64,000 bases of DNA from Pseudonocardia hierapolitana (GCF_007994075.1 NZ_VIWU01000001.1:1612001-1676000); one strand, 5' to 3'; counted from the first letter of the stretch, positions 33,473 through 43,244 are shown. Notes: a model not told the origin generated them from the letters alone. Made by a program: numbers and translations.

Positions 33473-35005
33473 TCACGAGCGCTCGTGATCGGCGAGGACC
33501 CTGCGGAGGATCTTGCCGGCCGGCGACCGCGGGATCTCGTCGACGAACACGACGGCCCGCACCCGGCGGGGCGGGGAGACGCGCCCGGCCACGTGTTCGA
33601 TCAGCTCGACGGCCTCGACGTCGCGCCGCCGCACGACGTACGCCACCGGGATCTCCCCCGCCGCCTCGTCGGGACGCCCGACCACCGCGCAGTCGGCCAC
33701 CGCGGGATGGGCGCCCAGCAGCGCCTCGAGCTGGGCGGGCGCGACCTGGTGGCCCTTGTACTTGATCAGCTCCTTCACCCGGTCGACGACGAAGAGCCAG
33801 CCGTCCGGGTCGATGCGGACGAGGTCGCCGGTGTGCAGCCATCCGTCGTCATCGAGCACGTCCGCGGTGGCCTCCGGGTTGCCGAGGTAGCCGGACATCA
33901 GCTGTGGCCCGCGAACCCACAGCTCGCCGGCCTCCCCTGCCGGCACGTCGGTGCCCGTCGCCGGGTCGACGAGCCGGGCCTCGGTGTTCGGCACGAGCAT
34001 TCCGGCCGAACCCGGCCGTGCGGGACGCCCGTCGTGGGGCGATGCGGAGACGATCAACCCGGTCTCGGTGAGTCCGTACGCCTGCCCGACGAACCGGCCC
34101 AGCCGCTCCGCACACGCCGCCTGGACCTGGGCGGACAGCGGCGCCGAGCCGGAGACGACCTTCTCCAGCGACGAGAGGTCGTAGCGGTCGACGAGCGGGT
34201 GCTTCGCCAGCGCGAGGACGATCGGGGGCGCGCCGAGCACCGCCGTCACGCGGTGCTGCTGGATCAGCGCCAGGAACGACTCGACGTCGAATCGGGACAT
34301 GGTGACGACGGTGGCACCGGCCCGCAGCACCTTGTTCATGCCGGCCGACTGGCCCGCCACGTGGAAGAACGGGATCGGGCATATCGGCCGCTCCTGCTCG
34401 CCGAACGGGGCGAGCCGGTCGAGCTCGACGAGCGCGGCGACCAGGGCGCGGTGGGTGAGCATCACGCCTTTCGGCCATCCGGTGGTGCCGCTGGAGCAGA
34501 GCAGGGCGGCCAGGTCGCGGGACGGGTCGACCCGCACCGCGGGCGGTGTGTCGCCGTACCCGAACAACTCGGAGAACGCCGACGCGCCGGGGGCCGCCGC
34601 GCCGAGCACGAACACCCGCTCGACGCCGGCCTTGTCCGCGGCCGCGAGCGCGGTCTGGAGGCAGGGCGGGACCGTGAGCAGGAACCGCGCCGACGTGTCG
34701 GCCAGCTGGTACGCCGCCTCGTCTGCGGTGGCGAGCGGGCTCAGCGTGGTCACGACGCCGCCTGCGTACTCGGGCAGGTTCGGCATCATGATCGCGAACA
34801 CGTCCCGGGGGCGGAGGCCGCACGCGGCCAGCCCCGCGGCACAGCGGCGGACGCCGGAGGCCAGATCCGCGTAGGTGAGGACCCGCCCGCTCGCGCCGTC
34901 CACGATCGCGGGTTTCGCACCCCGTTCCGGCGCGTGCGCGAGCACGTACTCGGGCAGCGTCACGTCGGGGATGCCGACGTCGCCGAACGCGCTGGTAATG
35001 ATCAT
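33473..35005 (-). CDS. AMP-forming acyl-CoA/4-coumarate-CoA ligase-like enzyme
   Basis: About 510 residues from the ATG at 35005, with GGAGGCAACC upstream. The ATP-binding motif SSGTTGWPKGVMLTH lies near 175. YGLTE follows at about 320, then GYLGNPEATADVLDDDGWLH (A8 region), the hinge KELIKYKGHQVAPAQLE, and the catalytic lysine motif PRSPAGKILRR. It is a CoA ligase for an aromatic or medium-chain acid by pattern. Divergent from a LAL regulator with 95 bases between, so probably regulated by it. Confidence 0.88.
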   Translation of the reverse strand: MIITSAFGDVGIPDVTLPEYVLAHAPERGAKPAIVDGASGRVLTYADLASGVRRCAAGLAACGLRPRDVFAIMMPNLPEYAGGVVTTLSPLATADEAAYQLADTSARFLLTVPPCLQTALAAADKAGVERVFVLGAAAPGASAFSELFGYGDTPPAVRVDPSRDLAALLCSSGTTGWPKGVMLTHRALVAALVELDRLAPFGEQERPICPIPFFHVAGQSAGMNKVLRAGATVVTMSRFDVESFLALIQQHRVTAVLGAPPIVLALAKHPLVDRYDLSSLEKVVSGSAPLSAQVQAACAERLGRFVGQAYGLTETGLIVSASPHDGRPARPGSAGMLVPNTEARLVDPATGTDVPAGEAGELWVRGPQLMSGYLGNPEATADVLDDDGWLHTGDLVRIDPDGWLFVVDRVKELIKYKGHQVAPAQLEALLGAHPAVADCAVVGRPDEAAGEIPVAYVVRRRDVEAVELIEHVAGRVSPPRRVRAVVFVDEIPRSPAGKILRRVLADHERS

Positions 35006-35028
35006 GGTTGCCTCCCTCGGCCGGGCTA

Positions 35029-35083
35029 TTGTGCGGAAACACAACCCCGACCCGGCGCGAGATCGCCTCGGGGTGAGACCCCG
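35029..35083. promoter_or_regulatory. Two inverted repeats between the ligase and LAL regulator
   Basis: TTGTG (35029-35033) pairs with CACAA (35040-35044) around six bases. CGGGGT (35069-35074) pairs with ACCCCG (35078-35083) around GAG. Both lie in the 95-base divergent gap; the second is only 18 bases before the regulator's ATG and could be an operator or a leader hairpin. Confidence 0.4.
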
Positions 35084-35100
35084 GGATTGCGGGGGTGGCG

Positions 35101-37842
35101 ATGCTGCTGCTCGAACGGGACGCCGAGCTCGGCCGCGTCGACGCCCTGGTGGACTCCGTCGCCGGCGGGGCGGGCCGCGTCCTGTTCGTCGAGGGCCCGG
35201 CCGGGATCGGCAAGACCCGGCTGCTGGACGCGACGCGGGAACGCGCCCGCGCCGCAGGCCTGTCCACGCTCACCGCCCGGGCAGGCGAGGTGGAACGGGA
35301 GTACGCGTTCGGGCTCGTCCGTGCGCTGTACGAGCCTGCTCTGGCCACCGCCTGCGCCGCTGAGCTGCTCACCGGCCCCGCCCGGCTGGCGGCCCCGGTG
35401 CTCGTCCTGGGCGCGGCCGACAGCCCCGCGGGCATCGCCGAGCGGTTGCACGGTCTGTACTGGCTCACCGCGAACCTCGCCGACCGCGGCCCGATCGTCC
35501 TGCTCGTCGACGACGCGCACTGGGCCGACGAGCCGTCGCTGCGGGCGCTGGCCTACCTGGCGCACCGCATCGCCGATCTCCCGGTCGGGCTGGTCGTCGC
35601 CGCTCGCGACGACGCCGCGTCCGACCTGCTCGCCGCTGTGCGAGCCGAACCGGTGGCCACGGTGGCCCGCCCGGGCCCGCTCTCCCGCGCCGGTAGCGAT
35701 GCCCTGGTCCGCACGCGGTTCGCGGCGCCGGCTCCGCAGTTCTGCGCGGCGTGCCACGAGGCGTGCGGTGGCAACCCGATGCTGCTGCTCGCCCTCGTCG
35801 ACGCCCTCGCCGAGACGCCGCCGGACGACGACGGCGTCGCCGCCGTGCACGAGCGGGCACCCGCGATCGTGGCGACGTCCGTGCTGCCCCGGCTGCGCAG
35901 GCTCCCACCCCCGGCTGCGGCGGTCGCGCGGGCGGTCGCGATGCTCGGCCCCGACGCGGAGCTGCGGCACGTCGCCGCGCTCGCCGGGCTGGACCACGAC
36001 CGGGCAGCCGGGGCCGCGGACGCGCTGGCCGCGGCCGGGCTGCTCGCGCAAGGACGACCACTGACATTCGCGCATCCCCTCGTGGGGCAGGTCGTCGCGG
36101 ACCACATGACGCCCGGCGAGCGGCACGACGGCCATCTCGGCGCCGCGCGGCGCCTCCACGCCGAGGAAGCAGACCCCGAGCGCGTGGCCGCTCACCTGCT
36201 GGACGTCGAACGGCTCGGCGACCGGTGGGTGGTGGCGGCGCTGCGCGAGGCCGCCCGCAGCGCCCTCCGCAAAGGAGCACCGACCACCGCGGTGGCCTAC
36301 CTGCGCCGCGCCGTCGCCGAACCGCCCGACCCCGGCGCCCGTGCTGACACCCGGATCGAGCTGGGCGCAGCCCAGCTGGAGATCGCGGCATCCGACGGGT
36401 TCGCCACGCTGTCCGAGGCACTCGCGCTCGCCCCGGGCGCCGCGGCCCGCGCCCGCGCCGCTCTCGTGGCATCCCGCGCGGCGAGGTCCGCATCCGACTT
36501 CCGCACCGCGGGCCGTTTCCTCGCGGAGGTGCAGGACCGGCTCGACGAGCTCGAGGACGCCCTGCGGTACCGGGTCGAGGCCGAGGCGGTGTTCGTCCAC
36601 TGGACGGATCCGGCGCGGCGAGCGGAGATGACCGCGCGCGCACGTGCGCTCGAGCACCGGGCAGCGGCCGGTGGCGCGGCGGGCGCGAACGTCCTGCTGG
36701 TCCTGGCGTTCGACGCGCTGCTGGGCGGCGCGGTGACCGCGGACCGAGCTGCCGACCTGGCGGTCCGGGCAGCGGGCGTGGCCAACGATCTCGACGAGCC
36801 CGCGCTCGGTCTCGTCGCCGCCGCGCTCAACGTCCTGCTCGCCCTCGACCGGGTCGAACCGGCCCGGGCCGCCCTCGACCGGGCCATCGTGGTGGCCCGG
36901 CACCGCGGATCCCTCCTGCAGCTGGGCGAGGCGACCACATTCCGCGCCATGCTGAACCACCGGCTCGGGATGGTCCCCGACGCCGAGGCCGACGCCCGCC
37001 TCGCCGACCGGATCGCCGAGGAGACCGCCGGCCCGTCGGCGCGGCGGTGGACCGTGGCATGGCTCGTGCGGTGTCTGGTCGAGCGGGGCGAGCTCGCCGA
37101 GGCCGACGACATCCTGCAGCGCAGCGGTGTGCCGGTGAACCTCTCCGTGCTCCTCGAGGCACGCGGGCACCTCAGGGCCGCGCAGGGGCGCGCGGACGAG
37201 GCGCTGGCCGACCTCCTCGCGGCCGGCGCCCGCGCCGGGCGCCAGCTCGACCACCCCGGGCTCGTGCCATGGCGCCCGGCCGCGGCGACGGTGCTGCGCC
37301 GGCTCGGCCGGCTCGGCGAGGCCCGCGACGCCGCCGACGAAGCCGTGCTCCTCGCGCGGCGGTTCGCCGCCCCGCGAGCGCTCGGCATGGCCCTGCACGC
37401 CCGCGGGCTGGTCGACGACGCGCCGGAGACCCTGCGGGAAGCCGTCGACGTGCTGGCCACCACGCCCGCCCGGCTCGAGCACGCCCGCGCGACCGTCGAC
37501 CTCGGAGCCGCGCTGCGCCGGGCCAACTGCCGCACCGATGCGCGGAAGCACCTCGAACACGGCATGCACGAGGCGCACTCCTGCGGCGCCGACGCCCTGG
37601 TCGCCCGCGCCCGCGAGGAGCTGACGGCCTGCGGCGCCCGGCGCCGCCGCCCCGCGGCCACCGGGTGGGACGCGCTCACCCCCAGCGAGCGGCGGGTCGT
37701 TCAGCTGGCGAGGGACGGCCTGAGCAATCGTGAGATCGCCCAGACCCTCTTCGTCACGACCAAGACCGTCGAGACGCACCTCGGCGCGGCCTATCGCAAG
37801 CTCGGCATCTCCCGGCGCACCGAGCTGGCGGCCCTGCCCTGA
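35101..37842 (+). CDS. LAL-type LuxR-family transcriptional regulator
   Basis: About 913 residues (an in-frame GTG at 35095 would add two). The ATPase part has Walker A EGPAGIGKTRLLDATRE near 35 and Walker B PIVLLVDDAHWADEPSLRAL near 135. The long middle is TPR-like. The C-terminal LuxR helix-turn-helix is LTPSERRVVQLARDGLSNRE, then FVTTKTVETHLGAAYRKLG. These large regulators sense ligands or proteins via ATP binding and activate catabolic or antibiotic genes. The divergent CoA ligase is the obvious target. Confidence 0.9.
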   Translation: MLLLERDAELGRVDALVDSVAGGAGRVLFVEGPAGIGKTRLLDATRERARAAGLSTLTARAGEVEREYAFGLVRALYEPALATACAAELLTGPARLAAPVLVLGAADSPAGIAERLHGLYWLTANLADRGPIVLLVDDAHWADEPSLRALAYLAHRIADLPVGLVVAARDDAASDLLAAVRAEPVATVARPGPLSRAGSDALVRTRFAAPAPQFCAACHEACGGNPMLLLALVDALAETPPDDDGVAAVHERAPAIVATSVLPRLRRLPPPAAAVARAVAMLGPDAELRHVAALAGLDHDRAAGAADALAAAGLLAQGRPLTFAHPLVGQVVADHMTPGERHDGHLGAARRLHAEEADPERVAAHLLDVERLGDRWVVAALREAARSALRKGAPTTAVAYLRRAVAEPPDPGARADTRIELGAAQLEIAASDGFATLSEALALAPGAAARARAALVASRAARSASDFRTAGRFLAEVQDRLDELEDALRYRVEAEAVFVHWTDPARRAEMTARARALEHRAAAGGAAGANVLLVLAFDALLGGAVTADRAADLAVRAAGVANDLDEPALGLVAAALNVLLALDRVEPARAALDRAIVVARHRGSLLQLGEATTFRAMLNHRLGMVPDAEADARLADRIAEETAGPSARRWTVAWLVRCLVERGELAEADDILQRSGVPVNLSVLLEARGHLRAAQGRADEALADLLAAGARAGRQLDHPGLVPWRPAAATVLRRLGRLGEARDAADEAVLLARRFAAPRALGMALHARGLVDDAPETLREAVDVLATTPARLEHARATVDLGAALRRANCRTDARKHLEHGMHEAHSCGADALVARAREELTACGARRRRPAATGWDALTPSERRVVQLARDGLSNREIAQTLFVTTKTVETHLGAAYRKLGISRRTELAALP

Positions 37843-37946
37843 TCAGAAGAAGCCGTCCGCCCCTCCAGGGACGTCGACGACGCGCCGCGGCGGCTGCGGG
37901 GAACTGGGCACCTACCCGCCCGCGGTCCTGATCCGGCAGGCCATCC

Positions 37947-37964
37947 CGCGTTCCGCGGAACGCG
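37947..37964. terminator. Palindrome between convergent genes
   Basis: CGCGTTCCGCGGAACGCG is a perfect 18-base palindrome six bases beyond the stop of the SRPBCC gene and about 105 bases after the LAL gene. It could form a hairpin in either transcript, but there is no T-run, so the terminator call is tentative. Confidence 0.45.
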
Positions 37965-37969
37965 CCACC

Positions 37970-38410
37970 TCAGCCCTCTGCGGCGAAGTTCTTCCCCAGA
38001 GCCTTGATACCCGTGGCGTAGACACCGTCCGCGAAGAAGTCGGTGAGGCGCTTCTCGTCCGCCCCCTCCGCGTCGAACTCCGCCCACCACTCCACGAACG
38101 CCTCCCCGGTGGCCGTCACCGGGGCGACCCGGAGCGTCGCGACGTAGCGGCGGGCACCGAACGGGTTCTCCACGAACTCGTAGGTGACGCTGCGGTCCGG
38201 GTCGTCCAGGACCAGCAGCCGCTCGACGACGATGCCGCCGTCGCCGAGGGTGAGCCGCCGCACCGCGCCGACCTCCGCGCCGGCGCCCGAGGTCAACTCG
38301 CTGGCCGTGATCGCCGGATGCCACTCGGGCAGGCTGTCGAAGTCGCGGATGTGCGACCAGACCTCGTCGGCGGATGCGGGTACGACACCACTGGCGTACG
38401 CACGGGGCAT
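37970..38410 (-). CDS. SRPBCC (polyketide cyclase/START-like) family protein
   Basis: A protein of 146 residues. It starts with PRAYASGVVPASADEVWSHI, then RDFDSLPEWHPAITASEL, the family entry pattern. Later features are RRLTLGDGGIVVERLLVLDD, TYEFVENPFGARRYVATLRV and a C-terminal DFFADGVYATGIKALGKNF helix. The fold makes a deep hydrophobic pocket. It lies eight bases after the PEP-hydrolase-like gene, so it is the last gene of this minus-strand run. Ligand unknown. Confidence 0.82.
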   Translation of the reverse strand: MPRAYASGVVPASADEVWSHIRDFDSLPEWHPAITASELTSGAGAEVGAVRRLTLGDGGIVVERLLVLDDPDRSVTYEFVENPFGARRYVATLRVAPVTATGEAFVEWWAEFDAEGADEKRLTDFFADGVYATGIKALGKNFAAEG

Positions 38411-38418
38411 GACGGCTC

Positions 38419-39249
38419 CTATCTGGCGAGACGGGTCTTGAACGCGCGCGTCTGTTCGGTCAGGGCCTTCTCGGTGGGCAGGCGCTCCATCGAGGAGGCG
38501 CCGTAGAAACCGTGGCAGTTCTTCGTGCGGTCCAGCACGTGCGCGGCGTCGTCGGGCATCGCGATCGGGCCGCCGTGGCAGAGCACCAGCACGTCGTCGC
38601 GGACCTCGCGGGCGGCGGCGGCCCACTCGTCGATCAACGTGACGCAGTCGTCGAGGGTCTTCGCGGTCTCCGCGCCGATCGAGCCGCCGGTGGTCAGGCC
38701 CATGTGGCAGACGATGATGTCGGCGCCTGCGCGGGTCATGGCGCGGGCGTCGTCGGCGGAGAAGACGTACGGCGTCGTGAGCAGGTCGGCCTCATGCGCC
38801 GCCGCGACGAGGTCGACCTCCAGCCCGTAGCCCATGCCGGTCTCCTCCAGGTTGGCCCGGAAGACGCCGTCGATCAATCCGACGGTCGGGAAGTTCTGGA
38901 TGCCGGCGAAGCCCAGGTCGGCCAGCTCGCGCAGGAACCTGTCGGTGATCATGAACGGGTCGGTGCCGTTGACCCCCGCCAGCACCGGGGTGTGCTTCAC
39001 GACCGGCAGCACCTCGGCCGCCATCTCCACCACGATCTCGTTGGCGTTGCCGTAGGCGAGCAGGCCGGCGAGGGAACCGCGACCGGCCATGCGGTAGCGG
39101 CCGGAGTTGTAGATGACGATGAGGTCGATGCCGCCGGCCTCCTCGCACTTCGCCGAGAGCCCGGTACCCGCACCGCCGCCGACGATCGGCTCGCCGCGCC
39201 GGGCCATGTCCCGGAACCGCTCGACGAGCTCCGCGCGAGCGAACCTCAC
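38419..39249 (-). CDS. Phosphoenolpyruvate hydrolase-like TIM-barrel protein (Tm-1 C-terminal type)
   Basis: About 276 residues from a GTG that overlaps the stop of the upstream Tm-1-like gene. Signatures: [68 protein letters not shown], and [18 protein letters not shown]. This is the TIM-barrel half that is fused to the Tm-1 ATP-binding half in plants and some fungi. Reaction uncertain. The two genes probably make one complex. Confidence 0.82.
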   Translation of the reverse strand: MRFARAELVERFRDMARRGEPIVGGGAGTGLSAKCEEAGGIDLIVIYNSGRYRMAGRGSLAGLLAYGNANEIVVEMAAEVLPVVKHTPVLAGVNGTDPFMITDRFLRELADLGFAGIQNFPTVGLIDGVFRANLEETGMGYGLEVDLVAAAHEADLLTTPYVFSADDARAMTRAGADIIVCHMGLTTGGSIGAETAKTLDDCVTLIDEWAAAAREVRDDVLVLCHGGPIAMPDDAAHVLDRTKNCHGFYGASSMERLPTEKALTEQTRAFKTRLAR

Positions 39250-40436
39250 TTGTTCACCTCCCGCCACGCGCCCACCAACGCGTCGGCGAACTCGGGGTCG
39301 TTGATGTGGTGCGGCAGGCGCTCGACGCGCCGCCGGTCGGTCTGGCGCACCTCGGTCTCCAGGGTGGCGAACAGGGCCTCGTCGGCGTCGGGGTCCCAGA
39401 ACGCCTGACCCGGCGCGTCGAGCGCTGACACCCCGCCGCCGGGCAGCAGAAACCGCACCGGCCCCTCGCACGCGTTCAGCCCGCGGGCGATGAAGCGGGC
39501 GATTTCCACGCACTCGTCCGGCGTGGTGCGCATGAGTGTGACCTGCGGGTTGTGCTCGTAAAGGGTGCGGCCGGCGAAGTGCGCGGGCAGCGTGGACGGC
39601 GCACCGAAGTTGACCATGTCCAACGCCCCGCACGAGCCGACGTACGGCACGCCGGTGCGCGCGATCGCGCCGAGCCGGTCCCGCGTGGCCGGGAAGACCC
39701 CGCCGACGAGCAGGTCGCACACCTCGGTGGTGGTGATGTCCAGTACCGATCCGATGAGGCCGTCGTCCACGAGCTTCTCCATGGCCCGGCCGCCGGTGCC
39801 GGTGGCGTGGAAGACCAGCGGGTCGACGGCATCGCCGAGACGCTCGGTGACGGCGGTGACGCACGAGGTCGTCACGCCGAACATCGTGAGCCCTACCGCG
39901 GGCCGGTCCGCGGCGGCCGGGACCTCGTGCGTGACGATCCCGGCGAGCGCGTGCGCGGCGTTGCCGATCACGCGGCGTGAGATGCGGTTGAGGCCGGCGA
40001 CGTCGGTGACCGAGTACCACATCGCGACGTCGGAGGCGTCGACGTAGGGCGCGACGTTCCCGGACGCCACCGTCGACACCATGATCTTCCCGACGCCGAC
40101 CGGCAGCGCCCGCATCGCCGGGGTGATCAGCGCGGTGCCGCCCGAGCCGCCGAGCCCGAGCACGCCGCCGACGTCGGAGCGGCTCAGCAGGAAGCGCTCG
40201 AGGGCCACCGCCATCGCGGCGACGGCGGTGCCGCGGTCGCCGGTGAACACCGCACCCTGGCCGTCCGGGTGGTGCGCAGCCACCTCGTCGGCGCCCACGT
40301 CGGCGAGGGTGCCGCGCTCCTGCGTGGACACGTCGACCGTGATGACCCCCGCGCCCGCCGCGCGCAGGCGTTCGGCCGCGTAGCCCAGCTCCGCGCCCTT
40401 GGTGTCGAAGGTTCCGATGACGTAGGCCAGGGCCAT
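39246..40436 (-). CDS. Tm-1-like ATP-binding domain protein (UPF0261)
   Basis: A protein of 396 residues. Signatures: [20 protein letters not shown] at the N-terminus, [40 protein letters not shown], and [20 protein letters not shown] later blocks ([15 protein letters not shown]). The C-terminus has [20 protein letters not shown]. It lies upstream of and overlaps the TIM-barrel half. In plants the fused protein blocks tomato mosaic virus replication; the bacterial role is unknown and probably metabolic. Confidence 0.85.
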   Translation of the reverse strand: MALAYVIGTFDTKGAELGYAAERLRAAGAGVITVDVSTQERGTLADVGADEVAAHHPDGQGAVFTGDRGTAVAAMAVALERFLLSRSDVGGVLGLGGSGGTALITPAMRALPVGVGKIMVSTVASGNVAPYVDASDVAMWYSVTDVAGLNRISRRVIGNAAHALAGIVTHEVPAAADRPAVGLTMFGVTTSCVTAVTERLGDAVDPLVFHATGTGGRAMEKLVDDGLIGSVLDITTTEVCDLLVGGVFPATRDRLGAIARTGVPYVGSCGALDMVNFGAPSTLPAHFAGRTLYEHNPQVTLMRTTPDECVEIARFIARGLNACEGPVRFLLPGGGVSALDAPGQAFWDPDADEALFATLETEVRQTDRRRVERLPHHINDPEFADALVGAWREVNK

Positions 40437-40474
40437 GAATCGTTCTTAGCGCACCCCCGCCCCGCGGGCGAGCC

Positions 40475-41305
40475 TCAGATCTCGATCTCACCCCGTACGC
40501 ACGTGACCGCGTCGCCGCCGACCCAGACCGTGCCGTCGGCGTCCTGGTCGATGTGCACGCGGCCCGCCCGGCCCAGCGCCGTGCCCTGGGAGGCGACGTA
40601 CGGGGGCCGGAGCCGGCCGGTGCGCAGGAGCCAGAGCGCGAGGCCGGCGTTCAGGCTGCCGGTCACCGGGTCCTCGAAACTGCTCCGGCCGGCCGGGAAG
40701 AACGCCCTCACCTCGACGGCCTCCCGCGATCCCGGCGGGTACGGGCCGACGATCCCGAGCTTGAGGTCCCCGGTGTCCGGTTCGGCCGCGAGCACCGTCT
40801 TCGCGTCGTCGAGGAGGACGGCCACCCAGCCCGGGCCGTTGTCGACCCAACGGGCGTCCCGGATCCCGGCCCGCTCGATACCCAGTACCCGCGCGATGCG
40901 CGCCTGCAGCTCCTCGTCCACCGGCTCGTCGCGCAGCAGCGGCGGGGCCGCGAACGCGAGCCGGTCTCCCGTGCGCCGCAGCGTGATCAGCCCCGCCTCG
41001 CACTCCTGCACGATCGTGTCGGTCGCGTGCTGCGGGTTCCGGGCGAGCCATGCGTGGCAGGTGCCGATCGTGGGGTGGCCTGCGAACGGCAGCTCCACCG
41101 AGGGGGTGAAGATGCGGACGCGGTAGTCGGCGGCCGGGTCGGTCGGCGGGAGGACGAACGTCGTCTCCGACAGGTTCGTCCAGTTCGCGACGCGCTGCAT
41201 CTGCTCGGTGGTGAGGCCCTCGCCGTCGAGCACGACCGCAACCGGGTTGCCCCGGTACGGAACCGCGGAGAAGACGTCGACCTGGGCGAACGGGCGGCTT
41301 GTCAT
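40475..41305 (-). CDS. PhzF-family isomerase/epimerase
   Basis: A protein of 276 residues. The family's acid motif is in [11 protein letters not shown] (glutamate near 46), with [20 protein letters not shown] at the start. The second half has [15 protein letters not shown] and [20 protein letters not shown] (diaminopimelate-epimerase-like fold). Only PhzF proper belongs to phenazine synthesis; no phz genes are here, so the specific isomerase role is unknown. Lies 38 bases before the Tm-1-like pair. Confidence 0.88.
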   Translation of the reverse strand: MTSRPFAQVDVFSAVPYRGNPVAVVLDGEGLTTEQMQRVANWTNLSETTFVLPPTDPAADYRVRIFTPSVELPFAGHPTIGTCHAWLARNPQHATDTIVQECEAGLITLRRTGDRLAFAAPPLLRDEPVDEELQARIARVLGIERAGIRDARWVDNGPGWVAVLLDDAKTVLAAEPDTGDLKLGIVGPYPPGSREAVEVRAFFPAGRSSFEDPVTGSLNAGLALWLLRTGRLRPPYVASQGTALGRAGRVHIDQDADGTVWVGGDAVTCVRGEIEI

Positions 41306-41369
41306 GCTTGGAGGATCGATGGCCGCGCGCCGGGCCGCCACGGCCAATCCCCGCACAGTGGCATCGTCG

Positions 41370-41819
41370 CTAGCGGGTGAGCTCGGCGATCCGGTCCGCT
41401 GCCTCCGGGTAGCCGGCGGAAAGCGCGGCCCGCTCGCCCAGCTCGAACCCGTCCCAGCCGAAAGGTGGGGCCGTGGTGGTACCGACGAGGGACCACTCGC
41501 CCGTGGAGCTGGAGCCCTGCCAGACGTCGGCGGGCACCACGATCTGGGGCCGCTGACCGGTCGCGAGGTCCGGGCCGAGCACCGGCTCGGAGACGTCCCC
41601 GGCGCCGCCGAGGAGCAGCAGCCGCAGCGGGGAGCCTGCGTACCAGTGGTAGATCTCCGTGGCGGTCAGCCGGTGCAGCGCCGAGAAGTCGGGCGCGATC
41701 AGCAGGAAGTAGATCGCCGACGCGTGCGCGTCGATGTACGTGCGGCGGAACAGGCCGCCCTCGTCGGGCAGCGGCTCGAGCCCGAGCAGCTCCGCCACCC
41801 GCTCGCCCTCGCTCACCAC
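41370..41819 (-). CDS. Cupin-domain protein (DUF985 type)
   Basis: A protein of 149 residues. Landmarks: GLEPLPDEGGLFRRTYIDAH, AIYFLLIAPDFSALHRLTAT, EIYHWYAGSPLRLLLLG, and VVPADVWQGSSSTGEWSLVG. The HRL...EIYHWY histidines match DUF985 metal-site positions. Overlaps the SDR gene by seven bases, so it is co-translated. Role possibly sugar or small-molecule binding; unknown. Confidence 0.85.
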   Translation of the reverse strand: MVSEGERVAELLGLEPLPDEGGLFRRTYIDAHASAIYFLLIAPDFSALHRLTATEIYHWYAGSPLRLLLLGGAGDVSEPVLGPDLATGQRPQIVVPADVWQGSSSTGEWSLVGTTTAPPFGWDGFELGERAALSAGYPEAADRIAELTR

Positions 41820-42637
41820 GCCGGCACCACCGCCATCCCGCCGTCCACGACCAGATCATGCCCGGTGATCCAGCGGGCCATGGGCGAGGCGAGGAACACG
41901 CACGCGTCGGCGACGTCCTGCGGCTCACCCAGCCGGTTCAGGGGCGCCGCGCGCTCCCAGCGTTCGACGCCGTCCGACCAGTCCTCGCGCAGCCCGGGGC
42001 GCGCGACGAGGCCGGGCGAGACCGAGTTGACCCGCACGCCGTCACGCCCGTACTCGAGGGCCGCCGCCCTGGCCAGCATGATCGTCGCGGCTTTCGCCGC
42101 CGCGTAGTGGGCGTGGCCGAGCGCGGGCCGGGTGCCCTCCACGGACGCGACGAGCGTGATCGAGCCGCCGCGGCCGCGCATCACCGCCGCCGCGGCCTGC
42201 ACCGTGGCGAACGCGCCGGTCGCGTTGCCGTCCAGGACCTCCCGCCAGCTCTCCACGGGCATCCCCGCCAGCTCGGCGACGGGTTGCACGCCGGCCGCGG
42301 CGACCACCGCGTCCAGCCGTCCGAACCGGTCGACGGCGAGGTCGACGAGCGCTGCGGCAGCGGCCGGATCGGTGACGTCCGCCTGCGCGGTGGCCGCCTG
42401 CCCGCCCTCGGCCGTGATCTCGGCGGCCACCGCGGCCGCCCGCTCCGCTCCGGAGTGGTGGTGCACCACGACCGCCGCGCCGGCCGCGGCGAAGCGCAGC
42501 GCGATCCCCGACCCGATCCCCCCGCTCGCGCCCGTGACGAGGACGACGGTTCCGCTGAGATCGGGCAGGAAGGGATCGGGCGGGGAGGGATCGGGCGGGG
42601 AGGGATCGCGGCGCACGGGCGGAAGTCTGCCGTTCAC
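41813..42637 (-). CDS. Short-chain dehydrogenase/reductase (SDR)
   Basis: A protein of 274 residues. The cofactor site VLVTGASGGIGSGIALRFAA (TGxxxGIG) lies at about 32-51, NNAG is replaced by VAAAGVQ, the catalytic serine is in ITLVASVEG and the YxxxK site is in HAHYAAAKAATIML. The C-terminus WITGHDLVVDGGMAVV is typical of classical SDRs. An unusual N-terminal extension made of PPDPS repeats precedes the domain; an internal start is possible. It sits in the prm run and could oxidise an alcohol made there. Confidence 0.85.
   Translation of the reverse strand: MNGRLPPVRRDPSPPDPSPPDPFLPDLSGTVVLVTGASGGIGSGIALRFAAAGAAVVVHHHSGAERAAAVAAEITAEGGQAATAQADVTDPAAAAALVDLAVDRFGRLDAVVAAAGVQPVAELAGMPVESWREVLDGNATGAFATVQAAAAVMRGRGGSITLVASVEGTRPALGHAHYAAAKAATIMLARAAALEYGRDGVRVNSVSPGLVARPGLREDWSDGVERWERAAPLNRLGEPQDVADACVFLASPMARWITGHDLVVDGGMAVVPAW
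42558..42609 (-). repeat. Short tandem repeat in the SDR N-terminus
   Basis: The 15-base unit GGGATCGGGCGGGGA (plus strand) occurs twice exactly (42573-42587 and 42588-42602). It is preceded by a degenerate copy and followed by seven bases of a third. It encodes PPDPS-type pentapeptides before the SDR fold. Copy number may vary between strains. Confidence 0.6.
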
Positions 42638-42656
42638 GCCACCCGACCGCGCCCGC

Positions 42657-43244
42657 CTACGAGCTGCCGGTCAGGTGAACCAGCGGCAACGCGGCCAGCT
42701 GCGCCGGCGACAGCGCCGCGGCCTCGCCGAGCACTTCACGCTGCCGCTCCTGCATCCGGGCGTCCACCCGGCCGGCGAGGAGGTAGGCGAGCCGCCCGAG
42801 CATGCGCACCGTCGACTCATCGACCAGAGGGCGCGGACTGGAGACGACCGCGATCCCGGTGGGGGTGCCGTCGTTCGCCTGCGCCGCGCCGATCGTGAAC
42901 GCCTCCCTCGGGTTCACGTGCCGGGACGCGAGGTGGTCGCGCAGCTGCAGCAAGACGTCGTGCATCCGCCGGAACTCGGCCCCGTTCTCGAGCTCATCGA
43001 GGTCGGCGGTCTTGAGCACGGCGCTGCGTGGCGAGAAACAGCGGACGTAGGCGAGCAGTGCACCGGTCCACAGCGCCTCCACCAGCACGGCGTCGGGTCC
43101 GCGCCGGCCCAGCTGGGACACGAGCTGCTCGCAGCAGCGCAGCGCGTACTGCAGATCCTCGAACACGGCGGCCAGGCCGGCGAGCTCGCCGGCGCTCGGC
43201 GTGTCGAGCCGGCGCACGGACCTCGGCGCGGCGGGCGCGGTCAC
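42657..43244 (-). CDS. Unrecognised protein of the prm operon (195 residues)
   Basis: Starts at GTG 43244, overlapping the stop of the upstream small gene as GTGA. Mostly helical: ELAGLAAVFEDLQYALRCCE, then LVEALWTGALLAYVRCFSPR, DLDELENGAEFRRMHDVLLQ and RMLGRLAYLLAGRVDARMQE. No membrane segment or catalytic motif; two cysteines are adjacent in RCCEQL. It follows two other coupled genes and the DUF59 gene. A role in monooxygenase assembly or regulation is inferred from position only. Confidence 0.6.
   Translation of the reverse strand: MTAPAAPRSVRRLDTPSAGELAGLAAVFEDLQYALRCCEQLVSQLGRRGPDAVLVEALWTGALLAYVRCFSPRSAVLKTADLDELENGAEFRRMHDVLLQLRDHLASRHVNPREAFTIGAAQANDGTPTGIAVVSSPRPLVDESTVRMLGRLAYLLAGRVDARMQERQREVLGEAAALSPAQLAALPLVHLTGSS

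Noticed and set aside
35026..37779. Very long minus-strand open frame (over 900 codons) opposite the LAL regulator
   Set aside because: It has no recognisable domains, is rich in Arg/Gly/Glu/Ala as expected of a GC-rich antisense shadow, and the opposite strand carries a clear, complete regulator.
40475..41305. Phenazine biosynthesis cluster, because of PhzF
   Set aside because: PhzF-like proteins are a broad isomerase family and no other phz gene is present.
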